Source: Flavobacterium xueshanense (GTDB taxonomy: Bacteria; Bacteroidota; Bacteroidia; Flavobacteriales; Flavobacteriaceae). Taken from it: a stretch of 64,000 bases of DNA. Below are positions 27,299 to 36,696 of the stretch, one piece after another. Where the stretch lies: assembly GCF_900112975.1 (NCBI RefSeq), contig NZ_FONQ01000013.1, positions 46,275 to 110,274 on the forward strand, read 5' to 3'. Both the position numbers and the translations under genes were made by a program. The stretch's first letter is position 1, and each line of letters begins with the position of its first letter. The notes under the pieces are model-generated. The model saw only the letters and a list, made by a program, of their open reading frames with translations, was not told the DNA's origin and made no database searches.

Positions 27299-27389
27299 AA
27301 ATTAATTTTTTTGAGATTTATAAACTTTCTCGATCATTTTTACTTTTAGTAAATGAATATGTATTTCTAAATAAGGCCGGAGATCTTGA

Positions 27390-27586
27390 TCAGATATAGC
27401 TATTTGCATCTAGTCCCCAAACATCTCGGTTTGTCCATAAGGTCTCCCCCGACTCATTCACCACAGTCCCAGTTTTCTTACCCTTAACCACTTTCTCCTC
27501 CTTCACCGGTTTCTAGTTATTCCACATACCAGCGACTACTTCCTCTTCATGGATTTTGTGGTTGAGTTCTAGTAAGCGTTTATATT
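27390..27586 (-). pseudogene. gene remnant downstream of the helicase operon
   Basis: One minus-strand frame reads YKRLLELNHKIHEEEVVAGM, then WNN and an in-frame TAG, then a Lys-rich stretch and NESGETLWTNRDVWGLDANS before a stop at 27390. It looks like protein-coding sequence with one nonsense mutation and no start codon. The first part resembles the C-terminal end of some large DNA methylases, so it may be a remnant of an earlier restriction-type gene. The identity is uncertain. Confidence 0.4.
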
Positions 27587-30500
27587 TTATTTACTAATCG
27601 AATTAATCAAATCTTCCAAACCTTTATTACTATCTGAATGGTGTATCACTATCACTTTATAACCAAGTTTTTTTAGTTTAGTACGTTTCTTTTTATCATC
27701 TAGAATTATGTAATCTTTGTCATGATCAGGACCATCAATGAAAACACAAATTTTCGGTTCGTAATAAAAGTCGGCTTCGGCTATTGGTTCTCCATCTTTT
27801 ACGATGTTTTTGTGTAATTGAGATGGGAGTTTTATTTTCTTTTCTTTCAGTTTTGACAACATACTTGCCTCAAAGCTTGATGCTGCTTCTTTGATGAAAA
27901 TTTCAAATATTACATTGTCATCTTGCGAACCATTAACTGAAGAAGCATTTGATAATTCTAATAGGAAGTCTTTTATTATGTTTCTATCGAATAGTTTATG
28001 ATCTCTTTGGTTAAAGAAATTACATATACAATTGTAGCAAGAGGTAGCACAAGCCCCATCTTTATCATTGCCGAATTCATCAAAGTGTAAAATATCTAAA
28101 GCTTTAATAGCTATTCTTTTTAGTAAATCAACATCTTTAACAATTGCTGATAATGTTCCTGTTCCTCCCTCAGAAGTTTCAAAAATGATTAGTTTACAAT
28201 TTTGACCGATTATTGGCTGGTATAAACCATTAATTTCATTATCATCAAGATTCATAACTGTACAAATACTTTGGACTAAAACATTATATAATGTTTTTCC
28301 AAATACCTCATCGTTTCCAATGGAAGGTTCTTTAAGCTGTAATGTAATTATATCATTTCTAGACTCTGTTATTAATGATATATTCCTATTTATTTGATTG
28401 GCATTCAAGTTCTTTTCTCTCAAATAATCATCAAACCTATTCAATGGAACCCAATTCAGATTAAAAGTATCTAACATAAAACCAACATCACCCTTATTAA
28501 AGTCAGCCATTTGTCCTAAATTGAGGTGATTCATTTCACCACTACGTTCAAATGAAATTCTACAAATGCTTTTGTCGTGATATATAACTTCGTTTACTTC
28601 TGCTTTTCCTGTTGGTTTGTAGCTGTGGATTATTTTGTAACCTCCTTTTAATCTTTCTTCTTCGTCCGCTGTAATTCTGTTACGTTTTTGCGCTCGCATT
28701 TTTGGAAATTTCATCACATTAATGACGGTCTGAGATTCCCATACCGAACCACAGTTTGGACAATTGGATGGAATTTGAGTAGCTGTACCTAATTTTTCTA
28801 CATGTTCACAATCATTACAAACAACCGCATTAAACTTATTGGAAGGATCCACTTCTTTACTGACTGTTTGAATACTATACTTTAACCCACCATAATAGAG
28901 TGTGTTTAACGGCGCAAATTCTCTGATTGCCATTGCATGGTCTCTTGATATTTCTTCTTCTTCTCCTTTGTGCAATAATCTTACTGATGTAACTTTCGAT
29001 GGAAAAGCATAATTAGGAAGGAATCCAACCTGCGATAACATGCGATACACATAGAAATCTTCTTTTCCATTTTTAAGATTATTATTTCTTTTTTCCAGCG
29101 CATTTCTTCTACCAGGTAACGAGAAATCAGAATTTCCGTCATTGCGTATACGTGCATCAATTTCTTCAATTTCTTTGAGTGATTCTTTGTAATCTTCTCT
29201 CAAATTATTAAAAGCCGTATCAAAATAATAGGCAAATTGGTCAACCTGGTCTTCTATTGCTGCCCAAGTTATCTGACCATATGAGACGTCAATTTCGTTA
29301 CTAAAGGCTTCTTTGATGTTATTCAGTATTGTCTTTTTGTTTTTTTGAATGGATTCTATTAAATCTTCAATGTAATCTTTCATCATTGGAAGATCATCTC
29401 TATTACTGAAGTCGATAAATTGTTCCGGTTTGGTAAGTAATTTTTTGTCTATTGTTTGTAATACCAAAGAATTTACATGCGCTTGAAATAAAGTAACATT
29501 CGCTAAATTGAAACGAGGGACACTGATTTTACCAGAAACTATTTCCACAGGTCTATTGTAATAATATTGATCGTGAACACCACGACTGGAACCCGAACCA
29601 CAAAAAGTTTGAATAATTGAACCCTGACCACTTCTACCTGCACGACCTGCACGTTGTGCATAATTACTAGGGTTTGGTGGCACATTTCTTAAATAAACGG
29701 AAGATAATGTTCCAATATCAATACCCAATTCCATGGTTGGTGTGGCTATAAGAAACTGAATTTCCGGTGGATTTTTTTTAAATAAATTTTCTTTTCTTTT
29801 TCTGTCCTGACCTTTTACCTGACCTGAATGATCTTCTGCAATAATGTTTTCTTTACCATTAAAAGGTTTAGTGTATTGTATAGTATAAAAATTTTCTTGT
29901 TTTACATCAGCCACTAATGTTGATTTACAAGCCGGTTTAATGCAACGATTAATGCTAGCCCAATTGTATTTTGAACCACATTTACCACACATGTATCTGT
30001 ATTCTGATTTTGGTGATTGAATTAAAATCATATCTGGTTCTATGAAATAGACATCCTCATAATTTATTTTTTGTTTTGCCAGATAGCCCATTAAAACTAA
30101 AAATTCCCTTGTTTGCTGAATTACAGTAACAATTTCTTCCGTTTCTTCCAACTGAAAACATTTTCTCACCCATGTGTTTAAAGCTCGCGAGCCATCAAAA
30201 GCATGGAAGGTCAAATTCGGTGTTTTTGCAAATCTTTCTTTACCACCGTTCGTATAAATACCTACGTTTGTATCTTCTATGGCTTCAAATATTCTTTTCT
30301 CAGGGGCTTTTTGTTCAATGAAGTCAATTACCTGTTGGCGAAATGTTGATTTATCTAAAAGATTGGGATGACCTATAGCCATCTCACTTCTGAAAATTTC
30401 CATAAAACCTGTTATGTAATCTTTTAAAAGCAGTTTGTCTACACCTTTCAATTCCGAGAAATAAGACAGCTCTGGCTGGATAATTACTTCGTCAAGCGCT

Positions 30501-32755
30501 TCATAAGTTGCCTCTAACAATCCAACATCCTCGAGGTTTATACTGATAAATCGTTTAGTAGCTCTTATCTCTACATACAAATACGTTTCAAGATATTTAA
30601 GATATTTTTCTTTAAACATTCTCCGTTGCGCAAACGGAATAGATTTCTCGTATTCTTCATCAATGATTAACGGATACAATAAGATTGGTAAATCTTTTAC
30701 AGGTAAAAAATCTTCTTGTTCTTTAAGCACGTTATACAACGCTCTTCTAAAATAAATTTGATTATACCAATGGTCTAAATGTCCTGCTTGGAAGGCTGCA
30801 TCTTGTCTATTATCCGTAAATCCAATTACTTTTCTTTCGTTTTCAGGTGATGCCCCTAAAGAGGCTGTTACAATTACATTGGTTCCAGTAGCTCGTCCTA
30901 TAGAATTTAATAAAAATACTTTAGAAAACTCCGTTGCACTACCAGCATGTTCTGTTCTACAGGAAGGACAGTAGGAAAAAGGAGCAGGCATCAAGGTTCC
31001 CATTTCCTCTTCTTCCTCATGATATTCTATGAAAGAGTTAGTTTGAGAATTTAACACCCCCAAAATTGGTCTTTTATCATTGTATGCAGCCTTTAATTCT
31101 CTTCTTTTCGGTGTTAACCATTGTTCAGGAACACTATTCAAACCTTCTTTGTAAACAGGAGTATAATATCCAGCTGTTCCTCTGTTGGTTTCGTCCTGAT
31201 ATGTCCATGGATTGGCTTCATTGGTTTGTTCGTCATACCACATTCCATAATACTCCTGCCCGCAGGAACGACAAAAATGTAATGGAAATAATGTTGAGAT
31301 ATCTCTGCCTTGTTTTTCGCATTCTGGGCAAGTTGTTTCTCCGCTATCACTCAAATAGCCACAAGTTTCTACTAAACAACCTCTTAATTCAGAACCTTGA
31401 TTATAAAAAGCATGAACTTTTGGTACAAATCTAGGGACTTCTCTTCCCATTGCTGAGACAACAGTTCCCATCATACCTAATAACAAACCTGAATGAATTT
31501 CGAGTTTACAAGCTTCTTCTGTTTCTGTTGGACGGATTTCTTGTTTGTATTGTTTCGCTAATGTACCAAGGTCTTTAACCTCTTTAAGTGATTTTTCTAA
31601 GAAACTTAATAGTTTAGAATTTTTCAGTTCTTCACCTAAAGCTAAACTTGTACTTTCACCGCTATAGGCATATCCCATTACTCTTTCAAAAAGAGGGTAT
31701 ACTGTTGTTATGTTTTCACCATCAAAATCTATGAAATCGTCTTCATTAAGGGTTAGTTTAGGAGCTAATTTATCTCCATCAAATTCAATCGTTTTATCTT
31801 CTTCTTCGACTACTATATTTTTAGATAAAAATTCCTCCCCAAAAATTCTTGAAGCGAAACCTGCTACTGCTTCTGAAGAACCCTTTCCATCAAGGTCATT
31901 GGCCATCGTAGCCGATGTGCCGATACAAATTAATTTGCCAGTAGTATCTGTTTTTTGTTTTAAACGACGGATGAGGAAAGCTACATCAGCACCTTGTTTG
32001 CCACTATAGGTATGTAATTCATCGAGTACTAGAAAATGAAGATTTCTTTTTACTTCTTCTCTGAATAACACGGCATCATCATTACGTGTTAACAGCAATT
32101 CCAACATAACATAGTTGGTAATTAAAATGTCTGGTGGTGTTCTTCGTAGTTGTTCTCTGTCGATGATTTCAGAATCGTTAGGCATTGCGTCTGCGCCAAA
32201 AACTTCTTTGTAGGCTTTCAAAGCTTCTTCACCTGTGTTTTGAGTATCACCGGTATAAAGACCAATTTTCAAACCCGAACTATTTAATTTACTGGCTAAC
32301 TCTTCATATTGCGTGTTTGCCAGAGCATTCATTGGATAAATGATTATGGCTTTAATTCCTTTTTCGCCTTTGGAATGTTGCTCTAAACAATAGTTTACAA
32401 TAGGTAATTCAAAGCACATCGACTTTCCTGATCCTGTTCCTGTAGTAACTACTAAATTTTCATTATTGGAGCTAACAATTTCTACTGCTTTTTGCTGATG
32501 GGCGTAGGTAATGAACCCTGAATATATATTGTTGCAAGCTGCATTGAGCCATTCTTTTTTTATTAATTCATCAATAGAAGCACCTGCTTTAAACCTTTTG
32601 CTGATTTGTATTACTGGTTCTTGCCAAAGCATTTTACGCTTGTCAATACCGTCTTCAACAAATTTTTTAATTTCTGGGTTCTTAAATACCTGAAAGGTTT
32701 GAATATAGGACTTGTATTGCTCTTTTACTGATTTGTATATTTTGAATGGATCCAT
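27587..32755 (-). CDS. DEAD-box helicase with DUF1998 and C-terminal nuclease-like domain (DISARM-like)
   Basis: 1722 residues. The SF2 helicase shows Walker A TTGTGSGK (104-111), DELH (245-248) and GTSATM. Zn-binding Cys clusters follow (CGYLSDSGETTCPEC, CRSCGQEYYG, CPSCRTEHAG). The second RecA domain has ATPTMELGIDIG and YAQRAGRAGRSGQG at about 1030-1080. DUF1998 is marked by ETSEGGTGTLSAIVKDV and CATSCYNCICNFFNQRDH around 1570-1610. The last 75 residues (EADFYYEPKICVFIDGPDHD, then RTKLKKLGYKVIVIHH) resemble a Vsr/DUF559-type PD-(D/E)XK fold. This combines the roles of DrmA and DrmB of DISARM in one chain. It starts 3 bp after the methylase gene. Confidence 0.8.
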   Translation of the reverse strand: MDPFKIYKSVKEQYKSYIQTFQVFKNPEIKKFVEDGIDKRKMLWQEPVIQISKRFKAGASIDELIKKEWLNAACNNIYSGFITYAHQQKAVEIVSSNNENLVVTTGTGSGKSMCFELPIVNYCLEQHSKGEKGIKAIIIYPMNALANTQYEELASKLNSSGLKIGLYTGDTQNTGEEALKAYKEVFGADAMPNDSEIIDREQLRRTPPDILITNYVMLELLLTRNDDAVLFREEVKRNLHFLVLDELHTYSGKQGADVAFLIRRLKQKTDTTGKLICIGTSATMANDLDGKGSSEAVAGFASRIFGEEFLSKNIVVEEEDKTIEFDGDKLAPKLTLNEDDFIDFDGENITTVYPLFERVMGYAYSGESTSLALGEELKNSKLLSFLEKSLKEVKDLGTLAKQYKQEIRPTETEEACKLEIHSGLLLGMMGTVVSAMGREVPRFVPKVHAFYNQGSELRGCLVETCGYLSDSGETTCPECEKQGRDISTLFPLHFCRSCGQEYYGMWYDEQTNEANPWTYQDETNRGTAGYYTPVYKEGLNSVPEQWLTPKRRELKAAYNDKRPILGVLNSQTNSFIEYHEEEEEMGTLMPAPFSYCPSCRTEHAGSATEFSKVFLLNSIGRATGTNVIVTASLGASPENERKVIGFTDNRQDAAFQAGHLDHWYNQIYFRRALYNVLKEQEDFLPVKDLPILLYPLIIDEEYEKSIPFAQRRMFKEKYLKYLETYLYVEIRATKRFISINLEDVGLLEATYEALDEVIIQPELSYFSELKGVDKLLLKDYITGFMEIFRSEMAIGHPNLLDKSTFRQQVIDFIEQKAPEKRIFEAIEDTNVGIYTNGGKERFAKTPNLTFHAFDGSRALNTWVRKCFQLEETEEIVTVIQQTREFLVLMGYLAKQKINYEDVYFIEPDMILIQSPKSEYRYMCGKCGSKYNWASINRCIKPACKSTLVADVKQENFYTIQYTKPFNGKENIIAEDHSGQVKGQDRKRKENLFKKNPPEIQFLIATPTMELGIDIGTLSSVYLRNVPPNPSNYAQRAGRAGRSGQGSIIQTFCGSGSSRGVHDQYYYNRPVEIVSGKISVPRFNLANVTLFQAHVNSLVLQTIDKKLLTKPEQFIDFSNRDDLPMMKDYIEDLIESIQKNKKTILNNIKEAFSNEIDVSYGQITWAAIEDQVDQFAYYFDTAFNNLREDYKESLKEIEEIDARIRNDGNSDFSLPGRRNALEKRNNNLKNGKEDFYVYRMLSQVGFLPNYAFPSKVTSVRLLHKGEEEEISRDHAMAIREFAPLNTLYYGGLKYSIQTVSKEVDPSNKFNAVVCNDCEHVEKLGTATQIPSNCPNCGSVWESQTVINVMKFPKMRAQKRNRITADEEERLKGGYKIIHSYKPTGKAEVNEVIYHDKSICRISFERSGEMNHLNLGQMADFNKGDVGFMLDTFNLNWVPLNRFDDYLREKNLNANQINRNISLITESRNDIITLQLKEPSIGNDEVFGKTLYNVLVQSICTVMNLDDNEINGLYQPIIGQNCKLIIFETSEGGTGTLSAIVKDVDLLKRIAIKALDILHFDEFGNDKDGACATSCYNCICNFFNQRDHKLFDRNIIKDFLLELSNASSVNGSQDDNVIFEIFIKEAASSFEASMLSKLKEKKIKLPSQLHKNIVKDGEPIAEADFYYEPKICVFIDGPDHDKDYIILDDKKKRTKLKKLGYKVIVIHHSDSNKGLEDLINSISK

Positions 32756-32758
32756 TGA

Positions 32759-35700
32759 TTATGCTTTTTCAGTAGTTGTTTTTACTTGTTGTTGTACTTC
32801 TTGCTTTACCCAAGCAAACTCATCATAGAGTTTCAAGATGGTATCTTTGGTGCGGAATGTGCCATATTTGGCTATGTCTTTACGTTTTACAATTGGGAAA
32901 GTGTCTAGAATATATTCCATTTCTTCTTTTTCTAAACCATATAAATGTGCGTAAATAGCATCTAACTCACACTGCAATTGGAAACGTTCTCTATCATTCC
33001 ATTTAAATGGTTTTTCTAAATAACTTAAATCGGAAGCAAATTTGCTTAATGAATTGGAAGTATAAGTAAGATTTAAAACTTTATTTGAAATAACATCAAT
33101 AATTTTTGAATTATAATGTGAAGGAGATATCACGGGAATTTGATCAAATACATAAACAGATAAATGAGACCCCCCAATTTTTTTTCTTGAAATAAAATCA
33201 AAAACAAATGAATTAATGTTTGCAAGAAAACATACTTGATTTTTTGCATCATGACATTTGTCAAATTTTAAAATATAAGCACTTAAAACTATAGGTAATT
33301 TTGGAACGATTGTAGCGATAGTTGTCCTATTATTAACGGCTCCTGTTACATTACGGTAAATTATGAACCATTCTTGACTATAATTTTTTGAGTATTTATC
33401 CAAAAACACTTCTGAATCTATATAATCTTTAGTAAATATTTCAAAATCAGGATTAACTTTTTCTTCTAAATTAACATATTTAGGTTTACTATTTGAAATG
33501 TCTTTTGCGGTTACTTCTTCATATGTTGCAAATCTATGGTCATATTGCCACATCAACTTTGACTCATAAACAGGTAAATACTCTTTCCGATCAAGACTAA
33601 TGCTTAGAGAATGTTTATCTCCTTCAAATTCAAATTCGGATAATAATTTTAGAAATCTAGAATCATCAGAACCATTAATCATTCTATGATTTAAAATTTT
33701 CCATGGATTTTCATGAGAGAGATTACAAACAATAGGAAATGAATAGAGTTTAATTAACAGCGATAAGTCTTCACTATTTCTTAAAACAGGAGCATTTTTT
33801 GTATTAGGATTTATTAATGCAATATCTTTTTTACTTAAAACAATTTTTCTATTGACATCATTTATTTCATCATAGGAAATTATGTTAAACATAAATTCTG
33901 TTATTATAGAATTTGGTACAATTGTTAATAATGCAAACTTCGTATCTCTATGTATATCAAAAAATTTTCCTCTGTTATGATAGTGGTGGAATTTGGATAA
34001 TAATTCTTTTTGAATCAAATAATCAAATATTTTTTTTGTGTCAAACCCCGTTGCAATATCCCCTTGTACTATTATTCCAGATGCCTTAGAAAGGTTTAAT
34101 ATTTTTTCGGTGAATTTGGAATATAAATTTATCTTCCCTTCATTGGTTAGCGGGAACGTGCCAGAAAATTTATAAAAACGTTTATATGACTCATATTTAT
34201 AAGCTTCATTTAAGTAGTCATTATATAATGATGAATTTGAAATGTTTAACTTATCTATTTCCTTTAGCCGCTTGTTTGTCACTGTTATATTTGCTATATG
34301 TGGTGCTGAAGTCTTAAAAAACTCTTGTGTTTTAAATTCAACTGTTTCCCAAGGAGGATTCCCCAATAAACAATCAAACCCCCCTTTTTTAAATACTTCG
34401 GGAAATTCAAGATGGTAATGAAAGAAGTTGTATTTACTTGATAACATTTTTACATTATCAATCAAAGTTTTGTTAACCAGTTGGTTTTCTTTTAGACTTT
34501 GAAGAGTTGTATTGGTAGGATATAATTCGAGATCGTGCTCTTCTTTTTCTATAAAAAAAGCAGCGGTCCACACATCGGCCATCACCCAATCTTTGAATTG
34601 TTTTTCGAGCTTTTCTAAATTATGAAATTCTTCTTCAGCGGCCTCTACATCATCCGTTTTTTCTTGTTTGTGCTTGTTGAGTTTTTCACGTAGTTCTAGT
34701 AGTTCATCGGTTTCATTGCGTTTAAACTTAAAGCCGTATTGTTCTGTTGGTTCTTCTAATTTGCTTAATTGTTCGAGTTGTTTTTTTACTTTCTTTTTAA
34801 GTTCCGTACAAATTGCAGGATTGTCATTACCAACTGCATTAAAAGCTTCTGCTGGAATACCTTTTTTGATTAAATCAGGGTTGGCACCAATTAATGAATT
34901 TCCACATTTTAATTTGTGGTCCAGGAAAGTCATTGGCATGTCAGGTAAGGAAGCCGTAATCCATAAACTAAACTTGGCTAATTCTAATGCCATTGGATTT
35001 AAATCGACTCCGTAAATGCAATGTAAGAGCACGTCTCTTTTTGCTTCACGTAATTGGTCTTCGGTTGGCCTTTCTTCATCACCCATACGAATTAATGACA
35101 GTTCTTCCCCCATTTTTTCTAATGCGGCACAAAGGAATGCGCCCGAACCACAGGCTATATCGGCTACTTTTAAATCGAGTAGGGCTTGTTCTTTTTCAGC
35201 AATAGTAGTTTTACCAACTAAAACATTATTAATTACAGGCACTAATGCGGATTCTATCAGTTGTGCTACTAAACGGCTATCTGTATAATAAGAGCCAGAT
35301 GTTTTACGGTCGGTTCCTCTATCATCCAGATAAAATTGACCCCGTTTCATTTCTCTTTTACCAACAGTTATGGCTTCTCTTGCTAACTTGGGGTCATAAT
35401 CGAGTAAGCTTTCGTACACTGAGCCTAATTCGTCTATGGCGAGATTTGCATAGTTGATACGGTTGCTGAGTTTATCCATTTTAAAATAACTCAAATGGTA
35501 AATGGCATCGAGCAAGTATTTGTTTTTAAGAGAAAGTCCATTTATGGTTTTTAACTTTTTATCAGAGAACAATTGCCCACCAAATGCATTGATGATATCA
35601 CCGTTTTTAAATGTATACCCTTTGGTCACTAATTTGAAAGTTATTTTTAGTCCTTCCCATAAGTCTTTTTCCTCATCGTGGTTGAAATTACCACGTTCTG

Positions 35701-36691
35701 CTCTTTCTCTTAACGCATTAAGGCTGTAGGTTCTGGCATAGATACTATTACGCACCGGAAGCCATCCTTTTTGTTCTGCAAACATTAAGAAAAGCAATCG
35801 GTAAATGATATTTAAAATTTCGGCATAATAGGCTTTTACTTTTCCGTTTTGAAATTCATCGGGATTTAAATCTTCAGCAAAACCGTTTCCTAATTTTTCA
35901 ATGGCGTCAATAACCTGCTCACGTAATTTGTTACCAACTTTTACTCCAGTTTCTCTTGATTTTTTATGAAAGCTTTCTAAAAGACAGTTGTCTTCGGTTT
36001 CTATTGCAACACCTTCTTCATCATATTCTATAACTTGATTTCCCTGATATTGGTTGTCAATACGTGACTGATGGAGTGTTCTATAAAGCACACGAAACTG
36101 TTCGGAACTCGCTGTTTCGAAAATACTTTCTATGTCAAATTCTAAAAAACCTTTGGTAATAGAGTGATAAAAATCACGAAGGATTCTAACTTTTTTACCG
36201 TTTATCAGAATTGCCCATTGGTGGTGACTGGTATTGAGGAATTGCTGCACACTATCCTGTGGACTTTTGTTAGCATGTGTACGGCTGCTTTTATCTTTAA
36301 TGTCAAATTCTTGAGACGAATGTACCATATGGATAGGAGCTGCATATTCGCTGTCCCAACCCTTGTAAGGTATTTGGTATTCAATTCCAGATTCACTTTT
36401 AATATTGGAAGCGACAAAAATAGTCTGGTAACCTAATGCTTTTAAAAATGGGATTATCCATTTGTTTCTTAATTCAGAATTATCCAATTTGTTTTCGATA
36501 ATGTTGGATCTGTTTTCCTCCCAACGTTCGCGAAGTTTTTCGAAAGTTTCTGCGATAGTTTCATCTACCTTTTTTACTTCGGGACCAAAACTTTTATCTT
36601 TTACATAATCGGCTTTTGTTTCGCTGGCCAGAGCCAAACAAAAGTCTTCGGTAATTATATTTCCACTAGATTTAATAAAACTTAATGCCAT
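32759..36691 (-). CDS. large N6-adenine DNA methylase (DrmMI/Eco57I-like)
   Basis: 1310 residues. The SAM-binding motif I is VADIACGSGAFL (509-520). GVDLNPMALELAKFSLW (561-577) is the following strand-helix. The catalytic motif IV is LLGNPPWE (775-782), typical of N6-adenine methylases. The long N-terminal part (1-500) and C-terminal part (about 1000-1310) probably recognise DNA. It has no obvious nuclease motif, unlike type IIG enzymes. It should mark self DNA for the neighbouring helicases. It lies 5 bp after the SNF2 gene and 3 bp before the DUF1998 helicase, so all three form one operon. Confidence 0.85.
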   Translation of the reverse strand: MALSFIKSSGNIITEDFCLALASETKADYVKDKSFGPEVKKVDETIAETFEKLRERWEENRSNIIENKLDNSELRNKWIIPFLKALGYQTIFVASNIKSESGIEYQIPYKGWDSEYAAPIHMVHSSQEFDIKDKSSRTHANKSPQDSVQQFLNTSHHQWAILINGKKVRILRDFYHSITKGFLEFDIESIFETASSEQFRVLYRTLHQSRIDNQYQGNQVIEYDEEGVAIETEDNCLLESFHKKSRETGVKVGNKLREQVIDAIEKLGNGFAEDLNPDEFQNGKVKAYYAEILNIIYRLLFLMFAEQKGWLPVRNSIYARTYSLNALRERAERGNFNHDEEKDLWEGLKITFKLVTKGYTFKNGDIINAFGGQLFSDKKLKTINGLSLKNKYLLDAIYHLSYFKMDKLSNRINYANLAIDELGSVYESLLDYDPKLAREAITVGKREMKRGQFYLDDRGTDRKTSGSYYTDSRLVAQLIESALVPVINNVLVGKTTIAEKEQALLDLKVADIACGSGAFLCAALEKMGEELSLIRMGDEERPTEDQLREAKRDVLLHCIYGVDLNPMALELAKFSLWITASLPDMPMTFLDHKLKCGNSLIGANPDLIKKGIPAEAFNAVGNDNPAICTELKKKVKKQLEQLSKLEEPTEQYGFKFKRNETDELLELREKLNKHKQEKTDDVEAAEEEFHNLEKLEKQFKDWVMADVWTAAFFIEKEEHDLELYPTNTTLQSLKENQLVNKTLIDNVKMLSSKYNFFHYHLEFPEVFKKGGFDCLLGNPPWETVEFKTQEFFKTSAPHIANITVTNKRLKEIDKLNISNSSLYNDYLNEAYKYESYKRFYKFSGTFPLTNEGKINLYSKFTEKILNLSKASGIIVQGDIATGFDTKKIFDYLIQKELLSKFHHYHNRGKFFDIHRDTKFALLTIVPNSIITEFMFNIISYDEINDVNRKIVLSKKDIALINPNTKNAPVLRNSEDLSLLIKLYSFPIVCNLSHENPWKILNHRMINGSDDSRFLKLLSEFEFEGDKHSLSISLDRKEYLPVYESKLMWQYDHRFATYEEVTAKDISNSKPKYVNLEEKVNPDFEIFTKDYIDSEVFLDKYSKNYSQEWFIIYRNVTGAVNNRTTIATIVPKLPIVLSAYILKFDKCHDAKNQVCFLANINSFVFDFISRKKIGGSHLSVYVFDQIPVISPSHYNSKIIDVISNKVLNLTYTSNSLSKFASDLSYLEKPFKWNDRERFQLQCELDAIYAHLYGLEKEEMEYILDTFPIVKRKDIAKYGTFRTKDTILKLYDEFAWVKQEVQQQVKTTTEKA

Positions 36692-36696
36692 GTTTT

